A DNA stretch of 64,000 nucleotides, from the NCBI RefSeq assembly GCF_030757795.1, contig NZ_JAUQWH010000018.1, positions 1-64,000 of the forward strand, written 5' to 3'. The DNA comes from Actinoplanes oryzae (GTDB lineage: Bacteria; Actinomycetota; Actinomycetes; Mycobacteriales; Micromonosporaceae). The notes under the pieces were generated by a model. It was not told the origin of the DNA, searched no databases, and saw only the letters and a program-made list of their open reading frames with translations. A program made the position numbers and the translations under genes. Position 1 is the first letter of the stretch; every line of letters starts with the position of its first letter. Below, piece after piece: positions 17,808 through 25,763 of this stretch.

Positions 17808-18661
17808 TCAGGACCGTGACGGTACGCGGCGCCGCCCTGCGCGTGCGCGACGAGGGCGACGCGGCGAACCCGCCGGTCCTGCTCCTGCACGGCATCGCGC
17901 GCAGCCTCGAGGACTGGGCTCCCGTGCAGGAGCGGCTGTCCTCGTCCTGGCGCACGATCGCGGTGGACCTCCCCGGCTACGGGCTGTCCGACCGCCTGCC
18001 CGGACGGGCCGGCCTGCCCTCCCTCGCCGACGGCGTGCTCGCCACCCTGGACGCCCTCGGCGAGCACCGCCCCCTGCACGTGATGGGCAACTCCCTCGGC
18101 GGCGCGGTCGCCATGCGCCTGCTCTGCGACGCCCCCGGCCGGGTCGCCACGCTCACCCTGGTCGCGAGCGCCGGCTTCGGCAAGGAGGTGATCGTCAACC
18201 TGCGCGCCCTGGCCGTCCCGCTGCTCGGCAGGCGGCTGCTGCGCCGCTTCGACGAGCGCGCGGCCCGGCGCGTCGAGCGCAGCCTCTTCCACGACCGCTC
18301 CCACGCGACGCCCGAGCGGGTCGCCTTCGCCGTGCGGGCGTTCGGGCGGGCGGACTTCGTGTCGGTCTTCCTGGAGACGGCCAAGGAGCTGGGCACCGTA
18401 CGCGGGGTCCGCCCGGCCTGGCGCCGCGACCTGCTCGCCGCGGTGGCCGCCCACCCGCGCCCGACGCTGCTCGTCTGGGGCGAGCGCGACCTCATCCTGC
18501 CGTCCGCACACCTCGCCGCGGCCCGCACCGCCTTTCCGGACGCGCGGTGGCACCTCTTCCCGGCGACCGGCCACATGCCGCAGATCGAGCGCGCCGACGA
18601 GTTCGCCGAGCTGGCCTCGGACTTCCTGACCGCTCACCCCGTGGCGCGCGACCGCACGTAG
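17804..18661 (+). CDS. Alpha/beta hydrolase
   Basis: A 285-residue alpha/beta hydrolase. LLLHG oxyanion motif (27-31), nucleophile S97 in GNSLGG, an Asp in WGERD and the catalytic His in GHMPQ near the end complete the triad. No signal peptide, so cytoplasmic. It is the last gene of the monooxygenase operon and would fit as the esterase that opens the Baeyer-Villiger product. Its last 28 bases overlap the convergent TetR gene. Confidence 0.9.
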   Translation: MIRTVTVRGAALRVRDEGDAANPPVLLLHGIARSLEDWAPVQERLSSSWRTIAVDLPGYGLSDRLPGRAGLPSLADGVLATLDALGEHRPLHVMGNSLGGAVAMRLLCDAPGRVATLTLVASAGFGKEVIVNLRALAVPLLGRRLLRRFDERAARRVERSLFHDRSHATPERVAFAVRAFGRADFVSVFLETAKELGTVRGVRPAWRRDLLAAVAAHPRPTLLVWGERDLILPSAHLAAARTAFPDARWHLFPATGHMPQIERADEFAELASDFLTAHPVARDRT

Positions 18662-19233
18662 GCCAGTGCGGCGTTCAGCGACGCGCGCATCGGCTCGGCC
18701 GTGCGCAGGGTCTGGCTGAGCAGCGTGCCGCCCTGCAGGGCCGTGAGCAGGGCCAGCGCCAGCTCGTCCAGGTCGGCCTCCGGGCGCAGGTCGCCGCGGT
18801 CGCGCATCGCCCGCAGGCCGTCGTGCAGCAGGGAGCGCCAGCGCAGGAAGCCGTGCGAGAGGTCCTCGCGGGCCTGCTCGTCGGCGCTCACCAGCTCGCC
18901 CGCCAGCGAGGCCAGCGTGCACTCGCCGCGGCCGCCGGTGCGCTCCTGGTGCTCGACCGCGGCGTCGGCCCAGGCCTGCAGCGCGTCCAGGCTGTCCAGC
19001 GCGCCCATGATCGGCTGCCCGGGCACCAGGGGCGCCTCGGCCTGGCGGGTGATGACCGCCCGGATCAGCGCCTGCTTGCTGTCGAAGTAGTGATAGAGCT
19101 GCGAGCCACTGATGCCGGCCGCCTTGCGCACGTCCTCGGTGCTGGTGCCGGCCACGCCGCGCTGGGCGATGACCTCGGTCGCCGCCTCGAGGATGCGCTC
19201 CCGGGTCGCCAGCCCCTTCCGCGTCAGTGCCAC
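18634..19233 (-). CDS. TetR family regulator (LmrA/YxaF-like)
   Basis: A 199-residue repressor with a helix-turn-helix near residues 28-60 (TSTEDVRKAAGISGSQLYHYF) and a ligand domain containing RGECTLASLAGEL, typical of the LmrA/YxaF branch of TetR. It is divergent from an SDR gene across 81 bases that contain two perfect 16-bp palindromes, so it very likely represses itself and the SDR. Confidence 0.9.
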   Translation of the reverse strand: MALTRKGLATRERILEAATEVIAQRGVAGTSTEDVRKAAGISGSQLYHYFDSKQALIRAVITRQAEAPLVPGQPIMGALDSLDALQAWADAAVEHQERTGGRGECTLASLAGELVSADEQAREDLSHGFLRWRSLLHDGLRAMRDRGDLRPEADLDELALALLTALQGGTLLSQTLRTAEPMRASLNAALAYVRSRATG

Positions 19234-19251
19234 GACCCCAGCCTAGCGAAA

Positions 19252-19267
19252 TGGGTTGCGCAACCCA
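19252..19267. promoter_or_regulatory. Perfect palindromic operator 1
   Basis: TGGGTTGCGCAACCCA is a perfect 16-bp palindrome in the TetR-SDR divergent region. Confidence 0.85.
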
Positions 19268-19284
19268 AACATGGGCGCTAGAAA

Positions 19285-19300
19285 TGGGTTGGCCAACCCA
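19285..19300. promoter_or_regulatory. Perfect palindromic operator 2
   Basis: TGGGTTGGCCAACCCA repeats operator 1 with only the two central bases inverted. The centres are 33 bp apart, about three helical turns, so two dimers could bind on the same face of the DNA. It ends 14 bases before the SDR start codon. Confidence 0.85.
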
Positions 19301-19314
19301 GAAAAGAGGACGAC

Positions 19315-20058
19315 ATGAACGAGCTGACCGGAAGAACCGCCCTGGTGACCGGCGCGACGGCGGGCATCGGCCGGGCCGTGGCGGAGCGGCTGGCCGACGC
19401 CGGCGCCGAGGTCGTGGCGCACGGTCGCGACGCGGACCGCGGCGCGGAGCTGGTGGCGGCGATCACCGCGCGCGGCGGCCGGGCGCGCTTCGCCGCCGCC
19501 GACCTCGCGGACGCCGCCGACGTCGAACGCCTCGCGAAGGACGCCGGCGAGATCGACATCCTGGTGAACAACGCCGGGATCTACGAGTTCTCCACCACCC
19601 CGGCCACCACCGCGACCGCCTTCGACCGGCACCTGGCCATCAACACCCGCGCGCCCTTCCAGCTGGTCGCGGCCCTCGCCCCCGGCATGGCCGCGCGCGG
19701 CCGCGGCGCGATCGTCAACATCAGCTCGACCGCCGCCACCTCGGTCGCCCCGGTGGGCGCCGCCTACGGCGCCTCCAAGGCCGCCCTCGAGACCCTGACC
19801 CGCTACTGGGCCACCGAGTTCGGCGGCGCGGGGCTGCGGGTCAACGGCGTCTCCTCCGGCCCGGTGCGCACGCGGGGCACCGAGCCGATGCTGGCGGCGG
19901 CCGGCGACGCGATGGACCAGGTGACCGCGCGTGGCCGGATCGGCGACCCGGCGGAGATCGCGGCCGTGGTGCTCTTCCTGGTCGGCGACGGCAGCAGCTA
20001 TGTGAACGGCACCGTCGTCGCCGTCCACGGCGGCGAGCGCAGCCTCCTGCCGGGCTGA
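19315..20058 (+). CDS. SDR family oxidoreductase
   Basis: A 247-residue classical SDR with TGATAGIG, NNAG, NISS and YGASK motifs and the C-terminal SSYVNGTVVAVHGG region close to FabG-like reductases. The ATG follows GAAAAGAGGAC. It is controlled by the twin palindromes and the divergent TetR protein. Such pairs usually respond to reactive carbonyls or xenobiotics. The old yellow enzyme gene follows after 71 bases but has its own promoter. Confidence 0.92.
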   Translation: MNELTGRTALVTGATAGIGRAVAERLADAGAEVVAHGRDADRGAELVAAITARGGRARFAAADLADAADVERLAKDAGEIDILVNNAGIYEFSTTPATTATAFDRHLAINTRAPFQLVAALAPGMAARGRGAIVNISSTAATSVAPVGAAYGASKAALETLTRYWATEFGGAGLRVNGVSSGPVRTRGTEPMLAAAGDAMDQVTARGRIGDPAEIAAVVLFLVGDGSSYVNGTVVAVHGGERSLLPG

Positions 20059-20090
20059 GCACCCGCGTCACAGAAAGCACCGCCCGGCCC

Positions 20091-20121
20091 TTGCCCCTGA
20101 CGTCAGTGTCAGGTCTTACCG
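20091..20121 (+). promoter_or_regulatory. MerR-type promoter of the old yellow enzyme gene
   Basis: TTGCCC (20091-20096) and TTACCG (20116-20121) are separated by 19 bases. The palindrome CCTGACGTCAGTGTCAGG (20096-20113) fills the spacer. An overlong spacer with a dyad is the signature of MerR-family activation. The -10 ends eight bases before the ATG, so the transcript should be leaderless. The same promoter precedes the relic at 11981. No merR gene lies in the window. Confidence 0.7.
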
Positions 20122-20129
20122 TCGTCCGC

Positions 20130-21197
20130 ATGACACCCCTCCTCGAGCCCTACCGGCTCGGCCCGCTGCACCTGCCCAACCGCGTGGTCATGGCCCCGAT
20201 GACCCGCGTACGCGCCACCGCGGACGGCCTGGCGGGCCCGAGCACCGCCACCTACTACGCCCAGCGGGCCACCGCCGGCCTGATCGTCACCGAGGGCGCC
20301 CAGCCCAGCCGGCAGGGCCAGTCCAACCCGCACAGTCCCGGCCTGCACACCGAGGCGGCCGTCGCGGCGTGGCGCCCGGTCACCGCGGCGGTGCACGCCA
20401 ACGGCGGGCGGATCTTCGCGCAGCTCATGCACGGCGGGCGGGTGGGCCACCACGAGACCACCGGGCTCGCCCCCGTGGCGCCCTCGGCGGTCCGGCTGCC
20501 GGACGAGGTGTTCACGCCGTCGGGGCCGCGGCCCGCCCCCGAGCCGCGCGCCCTGAGCACCCGCGAGGTCCGGGCCGAGGTCGAGGTCTACGCCGCCGCC
20601 GCCCGCCGTGCCGTCGACGCCGGCTTCGACGGCGTGGAGCTGCACGGGGCGAACGGCTACCTCATCCAGCAGTTCCTCTCCTCCAACGTGAACCTGCGCA
20701 CCGACGAGTACGGCGCCTCGACCGCCGGGCGGGTGCGCTTCGTGGCCGAGGTGGCCGAGGCGGCCGCCGACGCGATCGGCGCCGAGCGGGTCGGCCTGCG
20801 CCTCTACCCGGGCGGCACGATCTGGCACGTGACGGAGGACGACCCGGCCACGCTCTACTCCGAGCTCTACCGCGCCCTCGCCCCGCTCGGCCTCGCCTAC
20901 GTACACACGCTGACGAACGGCGACGACGCCCTCTTCGACCTGCTCCGCAAGCAATGGCCGGGCACCTACATCGTGAACCCCTCGGCCGGCATCGTGGGCC
21001 GGCCGGCCGGCCGCACCGACGGTGAGCACTGGCTCGCCCGCGGCGCCGACCTCGTCTCCTTCGGACGCGCCTACCTGGCCAACCCCGACCTGGTCGAGCG
21101 CTTCCGCACCGGGCTGCCCCTGCGCGAGGCCGACCCCGGTACCTACTACGCCGGGGGCGACCAGGGATACATCACCTGGCCCACCCACCAGTACTGA
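20130..21197 (+). CDS. Old yellow enzyme family alkene reductase
   Basis: A 355-residue FMN-dependent ene-reductase of the NemA/XenB type. MAPMTR, QLMHGGR, FDGVELHGANGYLIQQFLSS and the FMN-phosphate region are all present, and the C terminus ends with the usual YITWPTHQY. It reduces activated C=C bonds, nitro compounds or quinones with NADPH. The start is fixed by the leaderless promoter and by agreement with family N termini (MTPLLEPYRLGPL). A truncated relic of a paralogue is at 11877-11981. Confidence 0.93.
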   Translation: MTPLLEPYRLGPLHLPNRVVMAPMTRVRATADGLAGPSTATYYAQRATAGLIVTEGAQPSRQGQSNPHSPGLHTEAAVAAWRPVTAAVHANGGRIFAQLMHGGRVGHHETTGLAPVAPSAVRLPDEVFTPSGPRPAPEPRALSTREVRAEVEVYAAAARRAVDAGFDGVELHGANGYLIQQFLSSNVNLRTDEYGASTAGRVRFVAEVAEAAADAIGAERVGLRLYPGGTIWHVTEDDPATLYSELYRALAPLGLAYVHTLTNGDDALFDLLRKQWPGTYIVNPSAGIVGRPAGRTDGEHWLARGADLVSFGRAYLANPDLVERFRTGLPLREADPGTYYAGGDQGYITWPTHQY

Positions 21198-21272
21198 CCC
21201 GCCCGCGCGGCGGGGCAGCACCCGGGCACCGCCACGGGAGAGTCCACTGTGGTGGGCCGCTACACTCCCGCG

Positions 21273-22307
21273 ATGAGCTCCGCACTGGCCGCACGCATCG
21301 ATGATCTTCTGTCCGCGACGGACGCGGACGCGTTCAGTGCCGCGCTGGGCGGGGCCGCCGCGGCGGGCGGGACGGCCGGCCCCGAGGAGGTGCGCGACGC
21401 GCTCGCGCGGCTGGAGCAGCCGTTGCGCCGGCTGGCCTTCGCGTTCGGCAGCGAGGTGGCCCTGCTCGCCGGCAGCCTCGCCGAGCGCAGCGCCGAGCCC
21501 ACCGCCCTGCTGCCCGTCCTCGCCGACCGCGCGGCCGAGGCGATGGAGACGGCGGCGGCGTTCGCGGAGATGTACCGGGCGGAGTTCGGGGAGCCGCCGG
21601 ACCCGCAGGAGCAGGAGCACGTCACCGAGGTGCTGCAGCGCGCCGGCGAGCTGGCGGCCGCGCGCGGGATCGGGCCGGAGCGCGCCGAGCTCTTCGTCCA
21701 GGCGTGGTACTCGACCGACGACTGGGTCCAGCCCGTTCTGTACCTGGCGCAGCGCTCGGACGTGCGGGCGGCCCTGCCGCAGCGGGACCGGCTCGCGGCG
21801 GCGATCGAGCCCCTGGCCGACACGTTCGGGGCGGCGGCGTGGCTGGGCGGGCTGCTCGACGTGCTGGACGACGAGCCGCTGATCGTGCTGGACCGGGGCT
21901 TCGCCGGCACCGGGCGGGGCTGGCGGGCCACGATCGGCGGGATCGGCGACAACTTTCAGCTGCACACCCTGCTGGCGGACGCGCTGATCGGCACCCTGCC
22001 CGGGCGCCGGCCCACGGCGGCGGAGGTCGCGGCGGCCCGGGACGGCGACCCCGAGCCGGCCGGCGGGATCCGGGGCAGTTTCAACCTCGCCGACGCGTAC
22101 GGCGGGTGGATCTGGAACGAGGGCAAGCCGGCCGACATCCCGCACCTCGACGGGGTGCGCGTGGTCGTGCTGGATGCCGAGCCCTACGAGCGGTCGTGGA
22201 ACGCGGGCCGCCTCTACCCCGCGATGGTGCCCACGCTGGAGGTCACCCCGCTGCCGGCGGACGAGGCGGCCAGGTGGCTCGGCAGCGTCAAGCCGGCGGC
22301 ACGCTAG
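21273..22307 (+). CDS. Hypothetical protein
   Basis: A 344-residue Ala/Glu/Leu-rich protein without signal peptide or membrane segment. The first 220 residues look helical; the C-terminal 120 residues contain WRATIGGIGDNFQLHTLLADAL and a beta-rich end (VRVVVLDAEPYERSWNAGRLYPAMVPTLEVTPLP). I do not recognise the family. ATG at 21273 is preferred to a GTG at 21249. Its last four bases overlap the convergent LD-carboxypeptidase gene. Confidence 0.75.
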   Translation: MSSALAARIDDLLSATDADAFSAALGGAAAAGGTAGPEEVRDALARLEQPLRRLAFAFGSEVALLAGSLAERSAEPTALLPVLADRAAEAMETAAAFAEMYRAEFGEPPDPQEQEHVTEVLQRAGELAAARGIGPERAELFVQAWYSTDDWVQPVLYLAQRSDVRAALPQRDRLAAAIEPLADTFGAAAWLGGLLDVLDDEPLIVLDRGFAGTGRGWRATIGGIGDNFQLHTLLADALIGTLPGRRPTAAEVAAARDGDPEPAGGIRGSFNLADAYGGWIWNEGKPADIPHLDGVRVVVLDAEPYERSWNAGRLYPAMVPTLEVTPLPADEAARWLGSVKPAAR

Positions 22308-23302
22308 CGGCAGGTCAGCGTGCCGGCGGCCACGTCGATCGTGGCTCGCGTACCCAGGGGAACCGTCAGCTGCCCCACGCCGTGACCGACCCGCAGGCCG
22401 CCGAGCACCGGGACGCCCAGGTCGCCGACCCGGTCCTGCACCGCCTGCGCCGCCGTCCACTGCCCGGCCGTGACCGGCGCGTTGGTGAACTGGCCGATCG
22501 CGATGCCCGCGACGTGCCGCAGCACCCCGGCGCGGCGCAGGTGGGTGAGCATGCGGTCGTAGCTGTACGGCGCCTCGTCGGTGTCCTCGAACAGCAGGAT
22601 CGCCCCGCGCAGGCCGGGGAGGTCGGGCGTGTCCAGCGACGCCTGCAGCATGGTGAGGTTGCCGCCCAGCAGCGTGCCCGTCGCCCGCCCGGGCACCGCC
22701 ACGGCCGAGCTCGGCTCCGCCGGGTCCCGCGTGAGCACGACCGGCTCCGTGGTCATCACCGCCGACCGCAGCGACTCGATCTCCACCGGGCCGGTCCGCG
22801 TGTCGGTCCACGCCATCATCGGCCCGTAGAAGCTGATCAGCCGCGCCGCGTGCCACAGCCGCCCGATCAGCACCGTGAGATCGCTGAAACCCACGAAGAC
22901 CTTGGGATCGGAGCGTACGGCCGGCAGGTCCAGCCCGTCGATGATCCGCTGCGTCCCGTAGCCGCCCCGGGCCGCGAACACCCCGCGCACGCCCCGGTCC
23001 CGGAACGCGGCGTTGAGGTCGGCCAGGCGTGCCTCGTCGGTGCCCGCGAGGTAGCCGTACCGGTCGTGGACGTGCTCGCCCAGCTCCACGACCAGCCCGA
23101 AGCCCTGCAGGATCTGCACGCCCCGGGCCAGACGCGCGGGGTCTGGGATCCCGGCGGGCGCGACGATCCGCACCCGGTCCCCCGGCCGCAGGACCGGCGG
23201 CCGCACCGCCCGCCGCCCGGCAGCGTCGGCCGGCTCGCCCAGCGCCGCCACCGCGCCCCCGGCCGCGGCCGCCCCGATCACCGTACGTCGTGTGAGAGTC
23301 AC
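22304..23302 (-). CDS. S66 family LD-carboxypeptidase, Tat-exported
   Basis: A 332-residue S66 serine peptidase. A twin-arginine signal (TRRTVIGAAAAGG) precedes the mature domain. The catalytic triad fits S140 in GFSDLT, E239 in LLFEDTDEAPY and H307 in GHG. S66 enzymes remove the terminal D-Ala from muropeptide tetrapeptides, or cleave related peptides such as microcin C7. Export suggests a wall-remodelling role. It overlaps the convergent hypothetical gene by four bases. Confidence 0.92.
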   Translation of the reverse strand: MTLTRRTVIGAAAAGGAVAALGEPADAAGRRAVRPPVLRPGDRVRIVAPAGIPDPARLARGVQILQGFGLVVELGEHVHDRYGYLAGTDEARLADLNAAFRDRGVRGVFAARGGYGTQRIIDGLDLPAVRSDPKVFVGFSDLTVLIGRLWHAARLISFYGPMMAWTDTRTGPVEIESLRSAVMTTEPVVLTRDPAEPSSAVAVPGRATGTLLGGNLTMLQASLDTPDLPGLRGAILLFEDTDEAPYSYDRMLTHLRRAGVLRHVAGIAIGQFTNAPVTAGQWTAAQAVQDRVGDLGVPVLGGLRVGHGVGQLTVPLGTRATIDVAAGTLTCR

Positions 23303-23326
23303 TCAAACAGGCTCCCCGGTCGGGAG

Positions 23327-23746
23327 CTATCTGTCCACTGCGGAGAGATGGTCCCGCCACAGGTCCTCGAGATCCCGGTCGTGCGGCGGGCGGACCTGGA
23401 CCCCGGATCCCTGCAGGTGGTTCCACGCGACGCCGGGCACCTCGGCCCGCAGCAGCTCCACGGGCAGCCGGTCCGCCACGGCCACGACCTCGTCGAACGC
23501 GACGTCGGCGTAGGTGGTCACCCGGCCCGAGCCGTCCCAGTGCTCGTCCGCGTAGATCCCGCCGGTGAAGCGGCCGGCGGCCACGAGCCCCCGCTGCCGG
23601 TGCTGGCGCAGGAGGAAGGCCCGGTCGCCGGGCGCGATCCCGGTCCGGCGGATGCCCACGCCCCACCGGCCGCGCAGGCCCGGCACCAGGCCGGACTCGG
23701 ACATGCCCCGGCCGCCGGGGTTCCAGGTGAGCAGGAACGTCGCCAT
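23327..23746 (-). CDS. EVE/PUA-like domain protein
   Basis: A 139-residue protein that begins MATFLLTWNP and continues with GDRAFLLRQ, VAAGRFTGGIYADEHW, VAFDEVV and VAWNHLQGSGVQ. This matches, as far as I can judge, the EVE-like domain often fused to HNH nucleases, but here it stands alone. EVE domains bind modified bases in nucleic acids and appear in restriction of modified DNA; no nuclease is encoded nearby. A start three codons earlier (23755) is possible. The LD-carboxypeptidase gene begins 24 bases downstream, so they may be co-transcribed. Confidence 0.7.
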   Translation of the reverse strand: MATFLLTWNPGGRGMSESGLVPGLRGRWGVGIRRTGIAPGDRAFLLRQHRQRGLVAAGRFTGGIYADEHWDGSGRVTTYADVAFDEVVAVADRLPVELLRAEVPGVAWNHLQGSGVQVRPPHDRDLEDLWRDHLSAVDR

Positions 23747-23848
23747 GGCGCCCATTCTTGCGGCGGGCTTGAGGACGGGTTGCGGGGGGCCTGAGGCGGG
23801 CGGCCGACAGTAGGGGGGCAACGAACGACGACCCGCGAGGAGCCCCCC

Positions 23849-24142
23849 ATGCCGCACAACGACTCCGACGTCTACGGCCTGTCCCGCCCCACCATCGACG
23901 ACACCCGCGCCGCCCTGGCCGCCGTCTCCGGGCACGGCGAGACCGCCCCGTGGCAGCGGCTGCTCGACGCCAGCGGCCTCACCGGCACCGAGACCGACGT
24001 GGCCTCGCTCGAGACGCTGCTGGCCACGATGACCGCCACCGGCGGCGTGACGGCGCAGTGCGCGCGGGCCCAGACGATCCGGCTGGTGTGCCACACCCGG
24101 CTGAGCGCCGTCCGGGAGATGGTCAGCGCCGGAAGCCGCTGA
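23849..24142 (+). CDS. Small hypothetical protein
   Basis: A 97-residue soluble, mostly helical protein preceded by GCGAGGAG seven bases before the ATG. It has two cysteines (AQCARAQ, RLVCHT). I do not recognise it. Its last 20 bases overlap the convergent chemoreceptor gene. Confidence 0.7.
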   Translation: MPHNDSDVYGLSRPTIDDTRAALAAVSGHGETAPWQRLLDASGLTGTETDVASLETLLATMTATGGVTAQCARAQTIRLVCHTRLSAVREMVSAGSR

Positions 24143-25733
24143 CCACGTCGGTGAGCTCGCTTGCCAGCCGGGTCAGGTCGGCGGCGGCGCGCTGGGTGGC
24201 CCGGGCGCCGTCGGAGGTGGCCGTGGCGACCTCGGCGACCCCGGAGACGGTACGGGCGACGTCGCCGCTGCTCGTGGCGGCCTCCGCGACCGAGCGGCTC
24301 ATCTCCCCGGTGGTCGCCGTCTGCTCCTCGACCGCCGAGGCGATCGTGGTCGTGTAGTCGCCGATCTGCTGGATGACCTGGAAGATCTCCCCGATCGCGG
24401 CGGCCGCCGAGCCGCTGGAGCCCTGGATGGCGGCGATCCGCGCGGTGATCTGCTCGGTGGCCTGGGAGGTCTGCTGGGCCAGCTCCTTGACCTCGCCGGC
24501 CACGACGGCGAAGCCCTTGCCCAGCTCGCCGGCGCGCGCCGCCTCGATCGTGGCGTTGAGGGCCAGCAGGTTCGTCTGCTCGGCGATGCTGGTGATCAGC
24601 TTGACCACGTCGCCGATCTCGGCGCTGGCCGAACCCAGCTCGGCGACCTGCCCGTTGGTGCGCTCCGCCACGCTCATGCCCGAGCCGGCCACCTCGGCGG
24701 CCTGGGAGGCGTTCGTGGCGATCTCGGTGATCGACGCGGTCATCTGCTCGGCGCCGGCCGCGATCGCCTGCACGCCCGCGTTGACCTCCTCGGTGGCCGT
24801 AGTCGCCGCGGTGGCCTTCTCCGCCACGTCGGCGGCGCCGGTCTGCAGCTGCGCGCTGACGGCCGACAGCTCCTCCGAGGCGCGGGCCAGGGTCTCCGCC
24901 GAGCCGCCGATGACGCCCACCGTCGCGCGCAGCTGGTCCACGGCGGCGTCCAGGGAGCGGCCCATCTGGCCGAGCTCGTCCCGGGTGGTGATGCCGCTGC
25001 TGCGGGTCAGATCCCCGGTCGCGAGCCCGTCGCAGACGTCCTTCACCCGGCGCAGCGACCCGACGATCGACCGGGCCACCACGAGCCCGAGGCCCAGGGC
25101 GATCAGCGCGCCGGCCACCAGGAGCACGATCGAGAGCAGGCGGCTGGAGGTGTAGCGGGACTCGGCGCTCGCGGCCGACGCGGCGGCGTCCGCCCGTTCC
25201 GCCTCGCGGAGCTTGGCGACGTTGTCGCTGACCTGCTGCAGCAGCGGCGCGATCTCGGTGTCCCGGGTCTGCTGCCAGGCCGCCATGTCGTTCTCGCGGC
25301 CGCTCGGGATCTGCTTGTCGAGCGCGATCTGCCGATACTGCTGCCAGCCCTGCTGCACGGCGTCGATGACCGAGGCCTCGCCCGCGGGGCTGCTGCTGCG
25401 GTAGGCCGCGATGGCGGCGTCCACGGCGGTGAGATCGTCGGTGAAGGCGTTCTCGTACTTGGTGTTGGTGGCCTGATCCTGCGAGATGGCCTGGTTGGCC
25501 AGGTCGAGCCGGGCCTTGGCCATGGCGGCCTGGATGTCGCCGATCGCGCCCACGCTGGCGACGTTGCTCGCGTAGATGCGCTGGGCGGCATCGCTCACCC
25601 TGCTCAGGGCGAGCAGTCCGACGATCCCGACCACGATCGCCAGGGCGACCGCGGTGCTGACCGTGATCAAGATTTTCGCGTTCACGCCAAGGTCGGCCGG
25701 CGAGGGCCGGGACCGGGCCGGTTCGATCGACAC
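24123..25733 (-). CDS. Methyl-accepting chemotaxis protein
   Basis: A 536-residue chemoreceptor. Two transmembrane helices (about 20-44 and 197-222) flank a four-helix-bundle sensor domain of the 4HB_MCP type. A HAMP domain (about 220-272) and a long coiled-coil signalling domain follow, with the conserved tip [20 protein letters not shown] then [19 protein letters not shown]. It should signal to CheA/CheW, which are not in the window. A chemoreceptor implies motility, as in zoospore-forming actinomycetes. No C-terminal CheR/CheB pentapeptide is visible. Confidence 0.95.
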   Translation of the reverse strand: MSIEPARSRPSPADLGVNAKILITVSTAVALAIVVGIVGLLALSRVSDAAQRIYASNVASVGAIGDIQAAMAKARLDLANQAISQDQATNTKYENAFTDDLTAVDAAIAAYRSSSPAGEASVIDAVQQGWQQYRQIALDKQIPSGRENDMAAWQQTRDTEIAPLLQQVSDNVAKLREAERADAAASAASAESRYTSSRLLSIVLLVAGALIALGLGLVVARSIVGSLRRVKDVCDGLATGDLTRSSGITTRDELGQMGRSLDAAVDQLRATVGVIGGSAETLARASEELSAVSAQLQTGAADVAEKATAATTATEEVNAGVQAIAAGAEQMTASITEIATNASQAAEVAGSGMSVAERTNGQVAELGSASAEIGDVVKLITSIAEQTNLLALNATIEAARAGELGKGFAVVAGEVKELAQQTSQATEQITARIAAIQGSSGSAAAAIGEIFQVIQQIGDYTTTIASAVEEQTATTGEMSRSVAEAATSSGDVARTVSGVAEVATATSDGARATQRAAADLTRLASELTDVVSGFRR

Positions 25734-25763
25734 ACCCGGAGGATATGACGGCCGGGCGCCGCT

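Noticed and set aside
20109..23666. An open minus-strand frame of about 1185 codons
   Set aside because: It runs antisense through the old yellow enzyme and hypothetical genes. It lacks family similarity and is open only because stop codons are rare in very GC-rich DNA.
23327..24142. Toxin-antitoxin pair (EVE-like protein and 97-residue protein)
   Set aside because: The genes are divergent rather than coupled and neither has toxin or antitoxin motifs.
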